Positions 8,839 through 19,203 of a stretch of 33,101 nucleotides of DNA are shown piece by piece. The translations under genes and the position numbers were made by a program. The stretch is from Psychrobacter sp. (GTDB lineage: Bacteria > Pseudomonadota > Gammaproteobacteria > Pseudomonadales > Moraxellaceae), in the NCBI RefSeq assembly GCF_030457785.1, contig NZ_JAKDUI010000004.1:1-33101 (forward strand). The letters are read 5' to 3'. How positions within the stretch are numbered: position 1 is the first letter of the stretch; every line of letters starts with the position of its first letter. A model generated the notes under the pieces. That model did not search any database. It saw nothing but the letters and a program-made list of their open reading frames with translations, and had not been told where the DNA came from.

Positions 8839-10716
8839 ATGCAATATCCCGCTTGGAAATACTTACTCATTACCGTCGTGCTAATCATTGCCGGTCTCTA
8901 TGCTGCCCCAAACCTCTACCCTGATGAACCTGCGGTTCAGATTACGAGCTCGGCAGCAGGCACGCAGTTGTCTGAGGGTATCTTGACCCAGTCTGAAGAC
9001 TTGCTTGAATCAGCCGGTCTTGACAACCATGACGGTACCTTTGAAGGTAACAGTGCCTTGGTACGACTAAACAATCCAGTCGACCAATTAAAAGCACAAG
9101 AAGTACTACGTCAAAACTTAGGTGACGACTATGTCGTCGCACTCAACTTAGCACAAACGACACCCCAGTGGCTTCGTGATATCGGCGCAAAACCGATGAA
9201 GCTTGGTCTTGATTTGCGTGGTGGTGTCCGCTTTGTACTCGAAGTGGATATGGACAAGGCACTTGAGCAGCGCTTGACCAGCGCTAGTCGTGATATGCGC
9301 CGAGAACTTCGTGCTGAACAAGTTGCTGTAAAAGGGTTGAAGACGGAAGGACAAAGCGTTGTGTTGCATTTTAATGACACAGACACCCGTAACCAAGCAC
9401 AAAACATCTTGCAAGGTACGATGAGTGATACCTTTACCTCGCAGACTTCTATTGATGAACAAGGCCCTGCTCTGATCTTGGCCTATAATGACGCTACGCT
9501 TGATGAAATCAATAGCTATGCGGTCAATCAAAACCTGACTACTTTGCGTAACCGTATTGCTGAACTTGGCGTAACTGAAGCACTGGTTCAGTCTCAGGGT
9601 GCCAACCGTATCGTGGTAGAGCTACCTGGTGTACAAGATACAGCAGAAGCCAAACGAGTACTGGGACGCACAGCAAACCTTGAGTTCCGTATGGTCGCTG
9701 ATGGTGCTGATAGCTACACGGGTGGTATTCCACCAGCGGGCACAGAAGCATTCCCATTCGAGACGCTTGACGGCCCACCTGTCTTGCTTGATCGCCAAGC
9801 AATTGTCACCGGCGACAAAGTCACCAACGCGCAAACAGGGGTTGATGAAAGCGGCACGCCTGAGGTTAATATTACCCTTGATAGTGCTGGCGGTAGACTG
9901 ATGCAAAACGCCACTCGTACTGCCGTTGGTCAACAGATGGCTGTACTGTTCATCGAAAACAAACAACGCATCACTTATGAAGATGATCCAGAAACTGGTG
10001 AAACTGTCGAAGTGCGTACGCCTTATGCTGAGACCAAAGTTATCAACCGCGCCAATATTCAAGCAGTTCTTGGCTCATCTTTCCGTATCACTGGTCTAGA
10101 TAGTAGTGCAGAAGCTGCTGAGCTTGCTCTATTGCTCCGCTCAGGAGCGCTAGCAGCACCGATGTATTTTGTAGAAGAACGCACCATCGGTCCATCGCTG
10201 GGTCAAGAAAATATCGAAAAAGGGTTGTTTTCTACTCAGGTTGGTTATCTATTAGTATTTGCTTTCATGATCGTTTTCTATCGTTTATTCGGCGTGGTTG
10301 CCAATATAGCCCTAGCCGTTAACGTCGTTATCATTATTGCAATTATGTCTATCATGGGCTCATCACTTACCCTACCAGGTATTGCTGGTATCGTATTGAC
10401 CATAGGTATGGCAGTCGATGCCAACGTCCTAATTTTTGAGCGGATACGGGAAGAGCTCGCTAACGGCTCACGGCCAAAATCCGCCATTGTCGCAGGCTTT
10501 GACCGAGCGTTTAGTAGTATTTTCGATGCCAACATTACAACTTTATTGGTCGCGTTTATTCTGTTTGCCATTGGTACTGGTCCGATTAAAGGCTTTGCGG
10601 TTACCTTAGCGATCGGTATTGTCAGCTCGCTGTTTACTGCAATCTTGGTGACACGTGCACTTGTCCAAATTGCTTATGGTAAGCGTAAATCTATCAAACG
10701 TTTGAGCATCGGTTAG
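8839..10716 (+). CDS. secD: Protein translocase subunit SecD (start reassigned to ATG 8839)
   Basis: MQYPAWKYLLITVVLIIAGLYAAPNLYPDEPAVQ matches the SecD N-terminus; LGLDLRGGVRFVLEVDM and AVDANVLIFERIREE motifs. Confidence 0.95.
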   Translation: MQYPAWKYLLITVVLIIAGLYAAPNLYPDEPAVQITSSAAGTQLSEGILTQSEDLLESAGLDNHDGTFEGNSALVRLNNPVDQLKAQEVLRQNLGDDYVVALNLAQTTPQWLRDIGAKPMKLGLDLRGGVRFVLEVDMDKALEQRLTSASRDMRRELRAEQVAVKGLKTEGQSVVLHFNDTDTRNQAQNILQGTMSDTFTSQTSIDEQGPALILAYNDATLDEINSYAVNQNLTTLRNRIAELGVTEALVQSQGANRIVVELPGVQDTAEAKRVLGRTANLEFRMVADGADSYTGGIPPAGTEAFPFETLDGPPVLLDRQAIVTGDKVTNAQTGVDESGTPEVNITLDSAGGRLMQNATRTAVGQQMAVLFIENKQRITYEDDPETGETVEVRTPYAETKVINRANIQAVLGSSFRITGLDSSAEAAELALLLRSGALAAPMYFVEERTIGPSLGQENIEKGLFSTQVGYLLVFAFMIVFYRLFGVVANIALAVNVVIIIAIMSIMGSSLTLPGIAGIVLTIGMAVDANVLIFERIREELANGSRPKSAIVAGFDRAFSSIFDANITTLLVAFILFAIGTGPIKGFAVTLAIGIVSSLFTAILVTRALVQIAYGKRKSIKRLSIG

Positions 10717-10725
10717 GAGAACACT

Positions 10726-11979
10726 ATGGCGATCGATAAGAACAACCCAGCAGAACAACCAAAAACTCCAGATCGAAATGGTTCAGACGGTTCAACGAGT
10801 GATGCTAGCAGTACTCGCCGCCGTAAAAAACCACGCCGTGATGGTAAAGGCAGCAATACTAAAACCAATAACCCTACCACACCCCAATCGACCAAAAGCA
10901 AGAAGCGCCGTAGTGGCAAAGGCACTGATAACGATGCCCAAGCATTGTCCACTCAGACAGTAGATCCTGGTTCGGATATTGGAGATGCTGAGGACGATGC
11001 AGCAGCACAAGCTGAAGGCGGTATCAAAGCGGTAGGCCATCAGCGTATTATTCCGTTTATGAAGATAGAAAAGCCAATGGCGCTTTTATCATTATTGATG
11101 GTTATCGGAAGCATCATTGCTATCGCCGTAAACGGTCTAAATTTAGGTCTTGATTTCACAGGTGGTGTCTCTGCAGATGTGACTTATGAGCAACCTGTCG
11201 AACAGGTTGAAGTAGTACAAGCACTGGCTGATAGTGGCTTTGATGATGCCGTAGTACAGTACCTCGGCACTCGAGAAGAGCTGTTGGTTCGTTTGCCGCC
11301 GCAGTCTGATAACGTCGACGGACTTAGTGCTGGATTGACTCAAGCTTTAGCATTACCTAGTAACTCGGCAGATATCAGCAATGTAAATATCATCGGTAGC
11401 CAAGTTGGTAATGAGGTTTATCTAAACTCAGTCATGGCATTGGCATTGGCATTGGCATGTATGCTTGGTTATGTAGCACTACGCTTCCAATTCAAACTCT
11501 CTGTGGGTGCAGTACTGTCACTGTTTCATGATGCTATCGTGACCATTGGTGTCTTTGCCCTATTTGGACTGCCATTTGATTTGACAGTATTGGCTGCTAT
11601 TCTGGCCTTGATTGGTTATTCATTGAACGATACGATCGTTGTCTATGACCGTATCCGTGAAAACTTCCGCCGTGTCCGTGGTATCTCTCCGAGTCAGACA
11701 ATTGACTTGTCCTTAACAGAGACTTTACGTCGTACCATCATGACTATTTCGACGGTACTGTTGGTCGTTCTAGCGATGATGTTCTTGGGCGGTGATGGCT
11801 TATACTGGTTCTCAGTAGCGCTGTTTATTGGTCTGCTTGCGGGTACTTATTCTTCAACTTATATTGCGAGCTCTATTCCACTCCGTATGGGTCTGTCACG
11901 TGATGACTTTGTCGTGAAAGTGAAGCCAGAGTTTGAAGAAGAAATCGTTAGTTTCAACGACCCTAAAATGACTGATTAA
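10726..11979 (+). CDS. secF: Protein translocase subunit SecF with ~105-aa basic low-complexity N-terminal extension
   Basis: GLNLGLDFTGGVSADVTYE, IGYSLNDTIVVYDRIREN motifs; begins 9 bp after the secD stop. Confidence 0.95.
   Translation: MAIDKNNPAEQPKTPDRNGSDGSTSDASSTRRRKKPRRDGKGSNTKTNNPTTPQSTKSKKRRSGKGTDNDAQALSTQTVDPGSDIGDAEDDAAAQAEGGIKAVGHQRIIPFMKIEKPMALLSLLMVIGSIIAIAVNGLNLGLDFTGGVSADVTYEQPVEQVEVVQALADSGFDDAVVQYLGTREELLVRLPPQSDNVDGLSAGLTQALALPSNSADISNVNIIGSQVGNEVYLNSVMALALALACMLGYVALRFQFKLSVGAVLSLFHDAIVTIGVFALFGLPFDLTVLAAILALIGYSLNDTIVVYDRIRENFRRVRGISPSQTIDLSLTETLRRTIMTISTVLLVVLAMMFLGGDGLYWFSVALFIGLLAGTYSSTYIASSIPLRMGLSRDDFVVKVKPEFEEEIVSFNDPKMTD
11435..11458. repeat. Perfect hexanucleotide tandem repeat (TGGCAT)x4 inside secF
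   Basis: TGGCATTGGCATTGGCATTGGCAT read directly; encodes MALALALA of a transmembrane helix. Confidence 0.9.
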
Positions 11980-12082
11980 GCCTGCTTAACTGATTGGTTG
12001 ATTTTTTATCAGTTTTACCAAGCAGTTAACCAACTAAAACAGGATTGAACGCTGTTTTGGTGTAACAATAAAAGTAATATAC

Positions 12083-12122
12083 AAGCACCTGACTCATCCA
12101 TGATGAGTCTAGGTGCTTTTGT
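12083..12122 (+). terminator. Rho-independent terminator downstream of secF
   Basis: AAGCACCTGACTCATC-CAT-GATGAGTC-T-AGGTGCTTTTG; 16 paired bp with one bulge, then T-rich tail. Confidence 0.85.
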
Positions 12123-12167
12123 CTTTATGGTGCTTTTAGTTACGAAAATCGTTATTGGGTATGCGTA

Positions 12168-12337
12168 GGGCGTGTCTGCGATTCAATCGACAGTTATCTA
12201 AATGGGTTAAAAATAGCTAAATCTTGCCAAACGGCGTCAAATAGCTGACTAATATCTCGATGTTATCTGCGCTATTTTCCTTGTTTGACTACCATTTATC
12301 TCATTTTTATCATCATTTTTAAAATGAAGACACGCCC
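12168..12337. mobile_element. MITE-like / IS-remnant element with 10-bp terminal inverted repeats
   Basis: GGGCGTGTCT at 12168-12177 and AGACACGCCC at 12328-12337, perfect inverted repeats bracketing noncoding AT-rich DNA. Confidence 0.5.
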
Positions 12338-12410
12338 CAGGCAACGCCGCACTTTTTGTGAAATTTATCTGCAATACCCTACTTATTGTTTAATTATAAA
12401 TGAGCCACAA

Positions 12411-13835
12411 ATGACAGTAACCAAACCAACCTCAAATGCACTGCCTCCGATTGATACGCGTTACGCGCGCATCATCGCTATCGCGCTGCCGGTATTGCTT
12501 GCCAATTTGGCTATGCCTCTACAAAGCGTCATCGATACCGCCATAGTAGGTAACATGAATGACACCGCAAAACTGGCTGGTATGGGTTTGGCGATACAAC
12601 TTCTATCACTATTGCTTGTGAGTTTTAATTTTTTACAGTATGCCTCTTCAGGATTATCGGCTCAGGCGCTAGGACAACTAGAGAGTCAGACGAATGATCA
12701 TACGAAAAACAAGACAACCTCATCGTCTAAAACCCACTCACCCTTACTGTCCATCTTGCAGCGCGCATTGGTGTTAGCTATTATCATCGGTGCTATTTTA
12801 CTACTGGCAAAACCTTGGTTAATAGATTTGGGTTTGCGGGCTTTATCAGCAAATACTGCCAGTGGTGAGGCCGCTAAAACCTATCTGGATGTGCGATTTT
12901 GGGGTGTTATAGCAGAGCTCATGAACTTTGCTTTTATTGGCTGGTTTGCCGGCCAAGGTAAGACGCGCTATATGCTCTATCAACAAGGCTTTATCGCCAT
13001 ACTCAATATCTTATTGACGTTGTTTTTTGTTTTTGGCCTACAGATGGGTTTGGTAGGTGTCGCACTTGGTACTACCATTGCATTTTGGTCAGGCGTGTTA
13101 TTAGCGTTGTGGCTAAGTAGTCGACATTTACAAATACCTTGGTTGGCTCTACTAAATGCAGATCGGCAGCACTTCACTCAAGAGAAGATGCTTAGGCTAT
13201 TTTCTCTCAATAAAGATATTTTTATTCGCACATTGATCCTGACATTGAGCTTTGCATGGATTACTCGCTTATCAGCCCAAACCGGTGATGTCATACTGGC
13301 TGCAAATGCTATTTTACTGCAAGTATTGAGCATATCTGCGTTTGCCCTTGACGGAGTGGCTGTATCCGCTGAGACACTCAGCGGACAAGCTGCTGGACGC
13401 CGTGATTGGCCGCGTTTTCGAATTATCGTTAAACGGACAGGTATAGTCAGTTATGGTCTTGCTATTGCCTTAAGTGCTATTTGGTGGCTCGGAATGCCAA
13501 CCTACCTACAGTTTATGACCAACATTGATACTGTGTTTACTCTGGCTTTTGACTATCGTTTCTATGCCGTTTTATTGCCTTTCATTGGCGTAGGTGCCTA
13601 TTGGTTAGACGGTATATTTTTCGGCTTAACAGCAGGAAAAACAATCCGTAATGCAGCGCTTATCTTGGCAGCCATTTTCTTCCCGCTCAGCTGGGTACTC
13701 TACACACAGTGGGGTATGACAGGTATTTGGCTAAGCGTATGGTGCTTACTACTACTGAGAATGCTCATTTTAGCCGGTTTTTTATACCACGGCCATAAGA
13801 CATCAAGCTATGAAAACTATCAACCACAGCCATAG
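12411..13835 (+). CDS. MATE family efflux transporter (DinF-like); start reassigned to ATG 12411
   Basis: RIIAIALPVLLANLAMPLQSVIDTAIVGNMNDTAKLAGMGLA N-terminal MATE signature; the upstream 42 codons of the ORF overlap the MITE-like element. Confidence 0.85.
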   Translation: MTVTKPTSNALPPIDTRYARIIAIALPVLLANLAMPLQSVIDTAIVGNMNDTAKLAGMGLAIQLLSLLLVSFNFLQYASSGLSAQALGQLESQTNDHTKNKTTSSSKTHSPLLSILQRALVLAIIIGAILLLAKPWLIDLGLRALSANTASGEAAKTYLDVRFWGVIAELMNFAFIGWFAGQGKTRYMLYQQGFIAILNILLTLFFVFGLQMGLVGVALGTTIAFWSGVLLALWLSSRHLQIPWLALLNADRQHFTQEKMLRLFSLNKDIFIRTLILTLSFAWITRLSAQTGDVILAANAILLQVLSISAFALDGVAVSAETLSGQAAGRRDWPRFRIIVKRTGIVSYGLAIALSAIWWLGMPTYLQFMTNIDTVFTLAFDYRFYAVLLPFIGVGAYWLDGIFFGLTAGKTIRNAALILAAIFFPLSWVLYTQWGMTGIWLSVWCLLLLRMLILAGFLYHGHKTSSYENYQPQP

Positions 13836-13920
13836 AGTAGTATTTAATTTCTGTTTAAACCACTGAAGATATTACGTCTACTCATAAATAATAACGATAA
13901 CATATCGCTTAGGATGCACT

Positions 13921-14652
13921 GTGACTACTCACGCGAAACAACGACAACAGCCGCATGACTACAGTTATGACTGGGCTGAAGGTTTTAAGAAAAGCTTACC
14001 CGTGGCAATGGGCTATTTACCTGCTGGCATCGCTTTTGGCGTGCTTGCACAAGTTGCTGGTATTCCCGTATGGGCAACCATCATGCTCAGCATATTACTT
14101 TATGCTGGTGCCGCTCAATATGCCTGTTTGCCCATGTTAAGCACTGGTCTACCGATTGCTAATATCGCAACCAATATTGGTGCTATTAACTTGCGGCATG
14201 TGTTTTATGGGCTGCCCTTGTTGCAATATCTACCGAAAAATAAACTGGCTAAAACTTACTGCTTATTTGCCTTAACGGACGAGACCTTTTCGGTCATGAC
14301 CAGCTTGCCTAATGAACGTCGCCAGTCGTTGATACTTCCGATAAGCTTATTCAACCAAGGCTGGTGGGTATCGGCCAGCGCCATTGGCATTATGATAGGC
14401 AGTAGACTGAACGACATGGTGCCACATTTGGACTTTGCCTTGGTTTGTTTGTTTGCGATCTTAGCCTATGAGCAATTTCATAGCATCAAGCGCTATTTTC
14501 CAATTGGCATTGCTGTTGTCGCTTTGGCTATAGCTTCTTTATTCACGAGTAACTGGTTATTGTTAGCCTCAATCTTTATTTGCATGGTGCTGATTTTGTT
14601 ACGCGGATTTTGGGTACAACATACTGCCAAAGGAGACAGTCATGACCAATAG
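13921..14652 (+). CDS. azlC: AzlC family branched-chain amino acid exporter large subunit (GTG start)
   Basis: FKKSLPVAMGYLPAGIAFGVLAQVAGIPVWATIMLSILLYAGAAQYA; overlaps azlD by 11 nt. Confidence 0.9.
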   Translation: MTTHAKQRQQPHDYSYDWAEGFKKSLPVAMGYLPAGIAFGVLAQVAGIPVWATIMLSILLYAGAAQYACLPMLSTGLPIANIATNIGAINLRHVFYGLPLLQYLPKNKLAKTYCLFALTDETFSVMTSLPNERRQSLILPISLFNQGWWVSASAIGIMIGSRLNDMVPHLDFALVCLFAILAYEQFHSIKRYFPIGIAVVALAIASLFTSNWLLLASIFICMVLILLRGFWVQHTAKGDSHDQ

Positions 14653-15001
14653 CTATCTGATTTTTGCCACTATCGCTATGGCAGCTGTTACCTTTATCAC
14701 ACGTGTACTGCCAGCGTTGATACCAAAAAAGTTACTAGACACACCGTGGCTGCATAGATTGAATGAAAGCTTACCCCTATCCGTCATGGTGTTGCTCATT
14801 TTGACCAGTCTTTCTTACCAAGACCTAACGCTAACTGCAGCTATCCATCGCACCGAAATTCACTTGTTGATGGCCCAAATCGGCGCGTTGTTGTTGGTGT
14901 TATTGACCTATCATCTTAGTCGTCAGCTGCTAGTCAGCATGGTCGTCGGGATAGCCTCCATCAACGGCTTGCTATGGCTATTTAGTAATTTTTTAGCCTG
15001 A
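14642..15001 (+). CDS. azlD: AzlD family branched-chain amino acid transport small subunit
   Basis: 119 aa, TFITRVLPALIPKKL..., immediately downstream of and overlapping azlC. Confidence 0.9.
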   Translation: MTNSYLIFATIAMAAVTFITRVLPALIPKKLLDTPWLHRLNESLPLSVMVLLILTSLSYQDLTLTAAIHRTEIHLLMAQIGALLLVLLTYHLSRQLLVSMVVGIASINGLLWLFSNFLA

Positions 15002-15021
15002 CTTAATTACGAGCAATAAAA

Positions 15022-15060
15022 AAGGACTGGATCCTTATTAGAATCCAGCCCTTCAGTTTT
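15022..15060 (+). terminator. Rho-independent terminator downstream of azlD
   Basis: AAGGACTGGAT...ATCCAGCCCTT followed by T-run (cagttttt). Confidence 0.7.
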
Positions 15061-15122
15061 TCAGCCAAGATGGGTCGTGGTATTATACTAAAGTAGTTCT
15101 ATACTAAATTAACCAAATCGAC

Positions 15123-16655
15123 TTAAGACTCTTCAACACCTGTCATATCGACCGGAGTATCGGCAACTATTTGCACGCCTTTGTTCGCCTTAGCAGTATC
15201 ACTACGTTGCTGTTGTAGGTTATCAAGATACGCTTCATTGATCTGACCTGTGACGTAACAACCATTGAATACCGCACAATCAAAGCCTTCAACGTTGCTG
15301 TATTTAGTATCTTTAACAGCATCGATCAAGTCATCTATACCTTGGAAAATCAATCGATCAGCACCGATGATATCACGCACTTCGTCTACCGTATGACCTG
15401 AGGCAATCAGCTCATTGCGTACTGGCATATCGATACCATACACGTTCGGATACTTAACTGGCGGCGCAGCACTGGCAAAAAACACCTTGTTCGCACCAGC
15501 GTCTCGTGCCATTTGAATGATTTCGTGACAAGTAGTTCCACGGACAATCGAGTCATCAACTAGCAATACGTTTTTACCTTTAAACTCTAAAGGCACAGCA
15601 CTAAGCTTTTGACGAACAGACTTTTTGCGTTGTTGCTGACCAGGCATAATGAAAGTTCGACCGATATAACGGTTTTTCATAAAACCTTCACGATATTTCA
15701 CATTCATCTTCAGTGCGAGCTCCATTGCTGAAGTGCGCGAAGTGTCTGGAATAGGAATCACCACATCAATATCATGATCGACGCCCCATTCTGCCATGAT
15801 TTTATCTGCCAGTTTTTCACCCATGCGCAAGCGTGCTTTATAAACTGAGATATTGTCCATGATAGAATCTGGACGTGCAAAATACACATATTCAAAGATA
15901 CATGGGGCATGCTCTTTTGGCTCTACGCACTGATGAGTATGTAATTTGTGGTCTAAATCAATAAAAATGGCTTCACCTGGTTTGACGTCACGAACGATGC
16001 TAAACCCTGAGCCTGTCAAAGCGACTGACTCTGAGGCAACCATATATTCAGTACCACCATTTGGCGCTAAGCGCTTGCCAAAAACCAGTGGACGAATACC
16101 GTTTGGATCGCGAAAGGCAAGTAAACCATGGCCTGTAATCAAAGCCACCACACCATACGCGCCTTCACAGCGGCTATAAACTGCCTTTAGTGCTTCAAAA
16201 ATATCATCAGACGTAGGTTTCGTTTTCCCCAAATTTTGCATTTCATGGGCCAAGATATTTAATAGCACTTCAGAGTCTGAGTCGGTATTGAGGTGACGAC
16301 GATCTTCGATATACAGCTCTTTAGCCAGGCTTGCCGCATTGGTTAAGTTGCCGTTGTGCGCTAGGGTAATACCATAAGGTGAGTTTACATAGAATGGTTG
16401 AGCTTCAGCGCTGCTAGAAGTACCTGCCGTCGGATAACGCACGTGGCCAATACCAAACTTACCTACTAGCTTCATCATGTGATGATTTAAAAAAACATCA
16501 CGAACCATACCGTTATCTTTTCGCAGATAGAGTCGACCATCTTGCAGAGTCACAATGCCTGCTGCGTCTTGTCCACGATGCTGTAACATCGTTAGGCCAT
16601 CATAAAGAATCTGGTTGACTGGCTCATGAGCTGCAACCCCAACGACTCCACACAT
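15123..16655 (-). CDS. purF: Amidophosphoribosyltransferase
   Basis: MCGVVGVA N-terminal Ntn hydrolase start; [30 protein letters not shown]-binding motif. Confidence 0.97.
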   Translation of the reverse strand: MCGVVGVAAHEPVNQILYDGLTMLQHRGQDAAGIVTLQDGRLYLRKDNGMVRDVFLNHHMMKLVGKFGIGHVRYPTAGTSSSAEAQPFYVNSPYGITLAHNGNLTNAASLAKELYIEDRRHLNTDSDSEVLLNILAHEMQNLGKTKPTSDDIFEALKAVYSRCEGAYGVVALITGHGLLAFRDPNGIRPLVFGKRLAPNGGTEYMVASESVALTGSGFSIVRDVKPGEAIFIDLDHKLHTHQCVEPKEHAPCIFEYVYFARPDSIMDNISVYKARLRMGEKLADKIMAEWGVDHDIDVVIPIPDTSRTSAMELALKMNVKYREGFMKNRYIGRTFIMPGQQQRKKSVRQKLSAVPLEFKGKNVLLVDDSIVRGTTCHEIIQMARDAGANKVFFASAAPPVKYPNVYGIDMPVRNELIASGHTVDEVRDIIGADRLIFQGIDDLIDAVKDTKYSNVEGFDCAVFNGCYVTGQINEAYLDNLQQQRSDTAKANKGVQIVADTPVDMTGVEES

Positions 16656-16696
16656 AATTATTTCCTATTTTGACTCATACATTAGTATTACAATAA

Positions 16697-16750
16697 CGGC
16701 AAGGATACTGACCATTCGCTGCTTAAAAACAACTACGCTGCCCCTTGCCG
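16697..16750 (-). promoter_or_regulatory. Hairpin in the purF 5' region
   Basis: CGGCAAGG (16697-16704) / CCTTGCCG (16743-16750) perfect 8-bp inverted repeat, 42 nt upstream of the purF start. Confidence 0.4.
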
Positions 16751-16983
16751 CCTACCTGATAATATTAAGATTGTTAAAACTCTAACTCATAAAACTGTCA
16801 TAAATGCGTTATCGACTAAGAATCGATTGTCGTTTATGACTCCTAACTGCCATCAAATATTTTTTTATCAAGTGGGCGTTACAAAGATGATGTCACGACG
16901 TTTAACTGATAAATTGTTTGACTGGTAAATTATTTATCTGATAAATTCAGTATGAGACAAATCTCAGCAGCACCACGCAAAGC

Positions 16984-17481
16984 TCATGACTGATTGATCT
17001 GATCCCAAGCCATACCAAACACGTCTGAAACTAAAGCCTTGCCCATCGGTGCATACGGCATTAGCTCAGGGGCAATGACTGAGGTCTGCCATTGTGGCAT
17101 TTGTACCAACATCGGTGCACTGACGCTCAAAACAACCAATACGACAAGTATATTTTTGGCCGCACCCAACACGCCACCCGCCATCTTATCCAGCACACTA
17201 AGTCGTAAGGAACTCAGCACGCCCGAGAACACAAATGCCGCTAGATGCATGACAGCCAATACAGCAATCACCACTAACAAAAACGCCAAGGCTATTTGTA
17301 AAACAGGATTTTCTACAATACCAATTAACTGCGGGGCTATGGAGCTGGCCAACCGAGTGGCAACGACTAAGGCGACAAACCAACCTAGTAATCCAACAGC
17401 TGTCTTAATCAAGCCCACTTGAAAACCACGCCATAAGCCAATCAAGACGACAACAGCAATCACTATGTCCAAACCGCTCAT
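16984..17481 (-). CDS. cvpA: CvpA family protein
   Basis: MSGLDIVIAVVVLIGLWRGFQVGLIKTAVGLLGW; four hydrophobic segments; adjacent to purF as in many proteobacteria. Confidence 0.9.
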   Translation of the reverse strand: MSGLDIVIAVVVLIGLWRGFQVGLIKTAVGLLGWFVALVVATRLASSIAPQLIGIVENPVLQIALAFLLVVIAVLAVMHLAAFVFSGVLSSLRLSVLDKMAGGVLGAAKNILVVLVVLSVSAPMLVQMPQWQTSVIAPELMPYAPMGKALVSDVFGMAWDQINQS

Positions 17482-17541
17482 GTTTTATGCCTTTTTGGAT
17501 TGATCAACATTGATTTCATCAGCTATTTTATCAGCAGCCAT

Positions 17542-18582
17542 TTAGCGTGAAGTGTCCATCGCATCATAATAACCACCGATAGCCTGAATACAAGACTGTA
17601 CTAACCCAGGACCACGATAAATGAGCCCTGAATATAGTTGAACCATGTCAGCACCTGCTTCTATTTTTTTGACTGCCTTGGCTCCGCTATCAATACCACC
17701 TACACCAATCAAAGCCACCTTACCTTCGAGTTGATCAGAGAACTGCTGTAATATTTGCGTACTGATATGGCTAACTGGACGACCTGATAGACCGCCTGCT
17801 TGGTCACCATCTTGCAAGTCTTCAACGCCTACCCGGCTTAGCGTCGTATTTGTCGCAATCAAACCATCAATTTCAAAATTTATTAACTGCTCAGAGATAT
17901 AATCGACTTGTAACGGTTCTAAATCCGGCGCAACCTTCAAGACCAACGGCACATAAAAACCATATTCGGTAGCCAATTGGCTGTGACGGTTTTTAATCGT
18001 ATCCATCAACTTGGTCAACGCCTCGCCACTCTGCAAGTCCCGTAGGTTCTTGGTATTGGGTGATGAGATGTTGACAGTAATATAAGACGCATGTGGATAC
18101 ACACGCTCTAGACAATAAACATAGTCATCCGCAGCCCGCTCTACCGGTGTATCCGCATTTTTACCGATGTTTATGCCGATATTACCTCTATATTTGCAAG
18201 CCTTGACATTTTCAATCAGATGCTCAACCCCTTGGTTGTTAAAACCCATACGATTAATAATAGCGTCCGCTTGTTTGATTCTAAATAGTCTTGGCTTATC
18301 ATTGCCCTCTTGTGGTCTGGGTGTCACCGTGCCCACCTCTATAAAACCAAAACCCAGCTCAGCAAGAGCATCGATGTAATCGCCATTTTTATCCAGTCCG
18401 GCTGCCAGACCCACTGGATTTGAAAACTGCAATCCCATACAGTCTGTTGGCTGCATTGATTGACCGTATGCCAAACCTAAAACGCGCGCCTTATGAGCCT
18501 TGTCTAATAAAGACAAAGTCATCTCGTGGGCGTGTTCGGGATCCATATTAAACAAGAAAGGACGAAGTAAAGCATAAGACAT
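17542..18582 (-). CDS. pyrD: Dihydroorotate dehydrogenase (quinone), class 2
   Basis: [52 protein letters not shown] motifs. Confidence 0.97.
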   Translation of the reverse strand: MSYALLRPFLFNMDPEHAHEMTLSLLDKAHKARVLGLAYGQSMQPTDCMGLQFSNPVGLAAGLDKNGDYIDALAELGFGFIEVGTVTPRPQEGNDKPRLFRIKQADAIINRMGFNNQGVEHLIENVKACKYRGNIGINIGKNADTPVERAADDYVYCLERVYPHASYITVNISSPNTKNLRDLQSGEALTKLMDTIKNRHSQLATEYGFYVPLVLKVAPDLEPLQVDYISEQLINFEIDGLIATNTTLSRVGVEDLQDGDQAGGLSGRPVSHISTQILQQFSDQLEGKVALIGVGGIDSGAKAVKKIEAGADMVQLYSGLIYRGPGLVQSCIQAIGGYYDAMDTSR

Positions 18583-18780
18583 AATAGTAGCGGACCCTAC
18601 TCAAAGTTATGGTGGATAAGAAATGCAAACGGTATCAAACGCCGTGATTATATCAGCTTAGCAGAAATAAGAGCAAAGTTTTGAGAGCAAAGTTTCGTAC
18701 GCTAATCTTTATGCCAAATCGTTGATATTTACTCACTACTGATTAATCAAGCACGAGCACAAACCATACGCAATTTGTCA

Positions 18781-19203
18781 CTAAGGTACAGGACGACCGT
18801 CTGTTAACGCTATCCAACCTCTGATAATACGATAAAGATGCCAGATGAACGTAAACATCATAATCATAAATCCAAACCCAGCCACTAATATCGAACCAAT
18901 CGCAATGTTATTGCTATCAGCTATCATACTGACACCGAAACCACCGGCTGCAAAAGAAATAACAACGATACCTATAATAAACCAGACAATGCTATACCAA
19001 AAAGTTTTTATTTGCCAATCAAAGTGCGTGGCCATCCACGAGCCACGGGCATCATGTCGCTTCGCATAGTTCATCACAATAGGCACAACCCACAACAGGC
19101 CAGCGGTAAAGTAGCTGACCACATACAATAAGTAGGTAATGTGATTGTAAGTGGTCAGGGAACGGCGTTTGTCGTTACTTAATTCTTCACTTATCATGTT
19201 TCC
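18781..19203 (-). CDS. Small membrane protein, DUF4870-like
   Basis: Several hydrophobic helices; SLTTYNHITYLLYVVSYFTAGLLWVVPIVMNYAKRHDARGSW; exact start uncertain (ORF 18781..19221). Confidence 0.6.
   Translation of the reverse strand, partial: GNMISEELSNDKRRSLTTYNHITYLLYVVSYFTAGLLWVVPIVMNYAKRHDARGSWMATHFDWQIKTFWYSIVWFIIGIVVISFAAGGFGVSMIADSNNIAIGSILVAGFGFMIMMFTFIWHLYRIIRGWIALTDGRPVP

Noticed and set aside
9148-9531. 127-aa and overlapping antisense ORFs (-) in secD
   Set aside because: Shadow ORFs opposite conserved coding sequence.
9622-10062. 146-aa antisense ORF (-) within secD
   Set aside because: Lies entirely opposite a strongly supported conserved gene; no family features or RBS; typical shadow ORF.
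12285-12410. N-terminal 42-codon extension of the MATE ORF
   Set aside because: Falls within the MITE-like element and its flank; the conserved MATE N-terminus begins at ATG 12411.
17039-17422. 127-aa Thr/Asn/Ala-rich ORF (+) antisense to cvpA
   Set aside because: Low-complexity composition is the complement of hydrophobic CvpA codons; no independent support.
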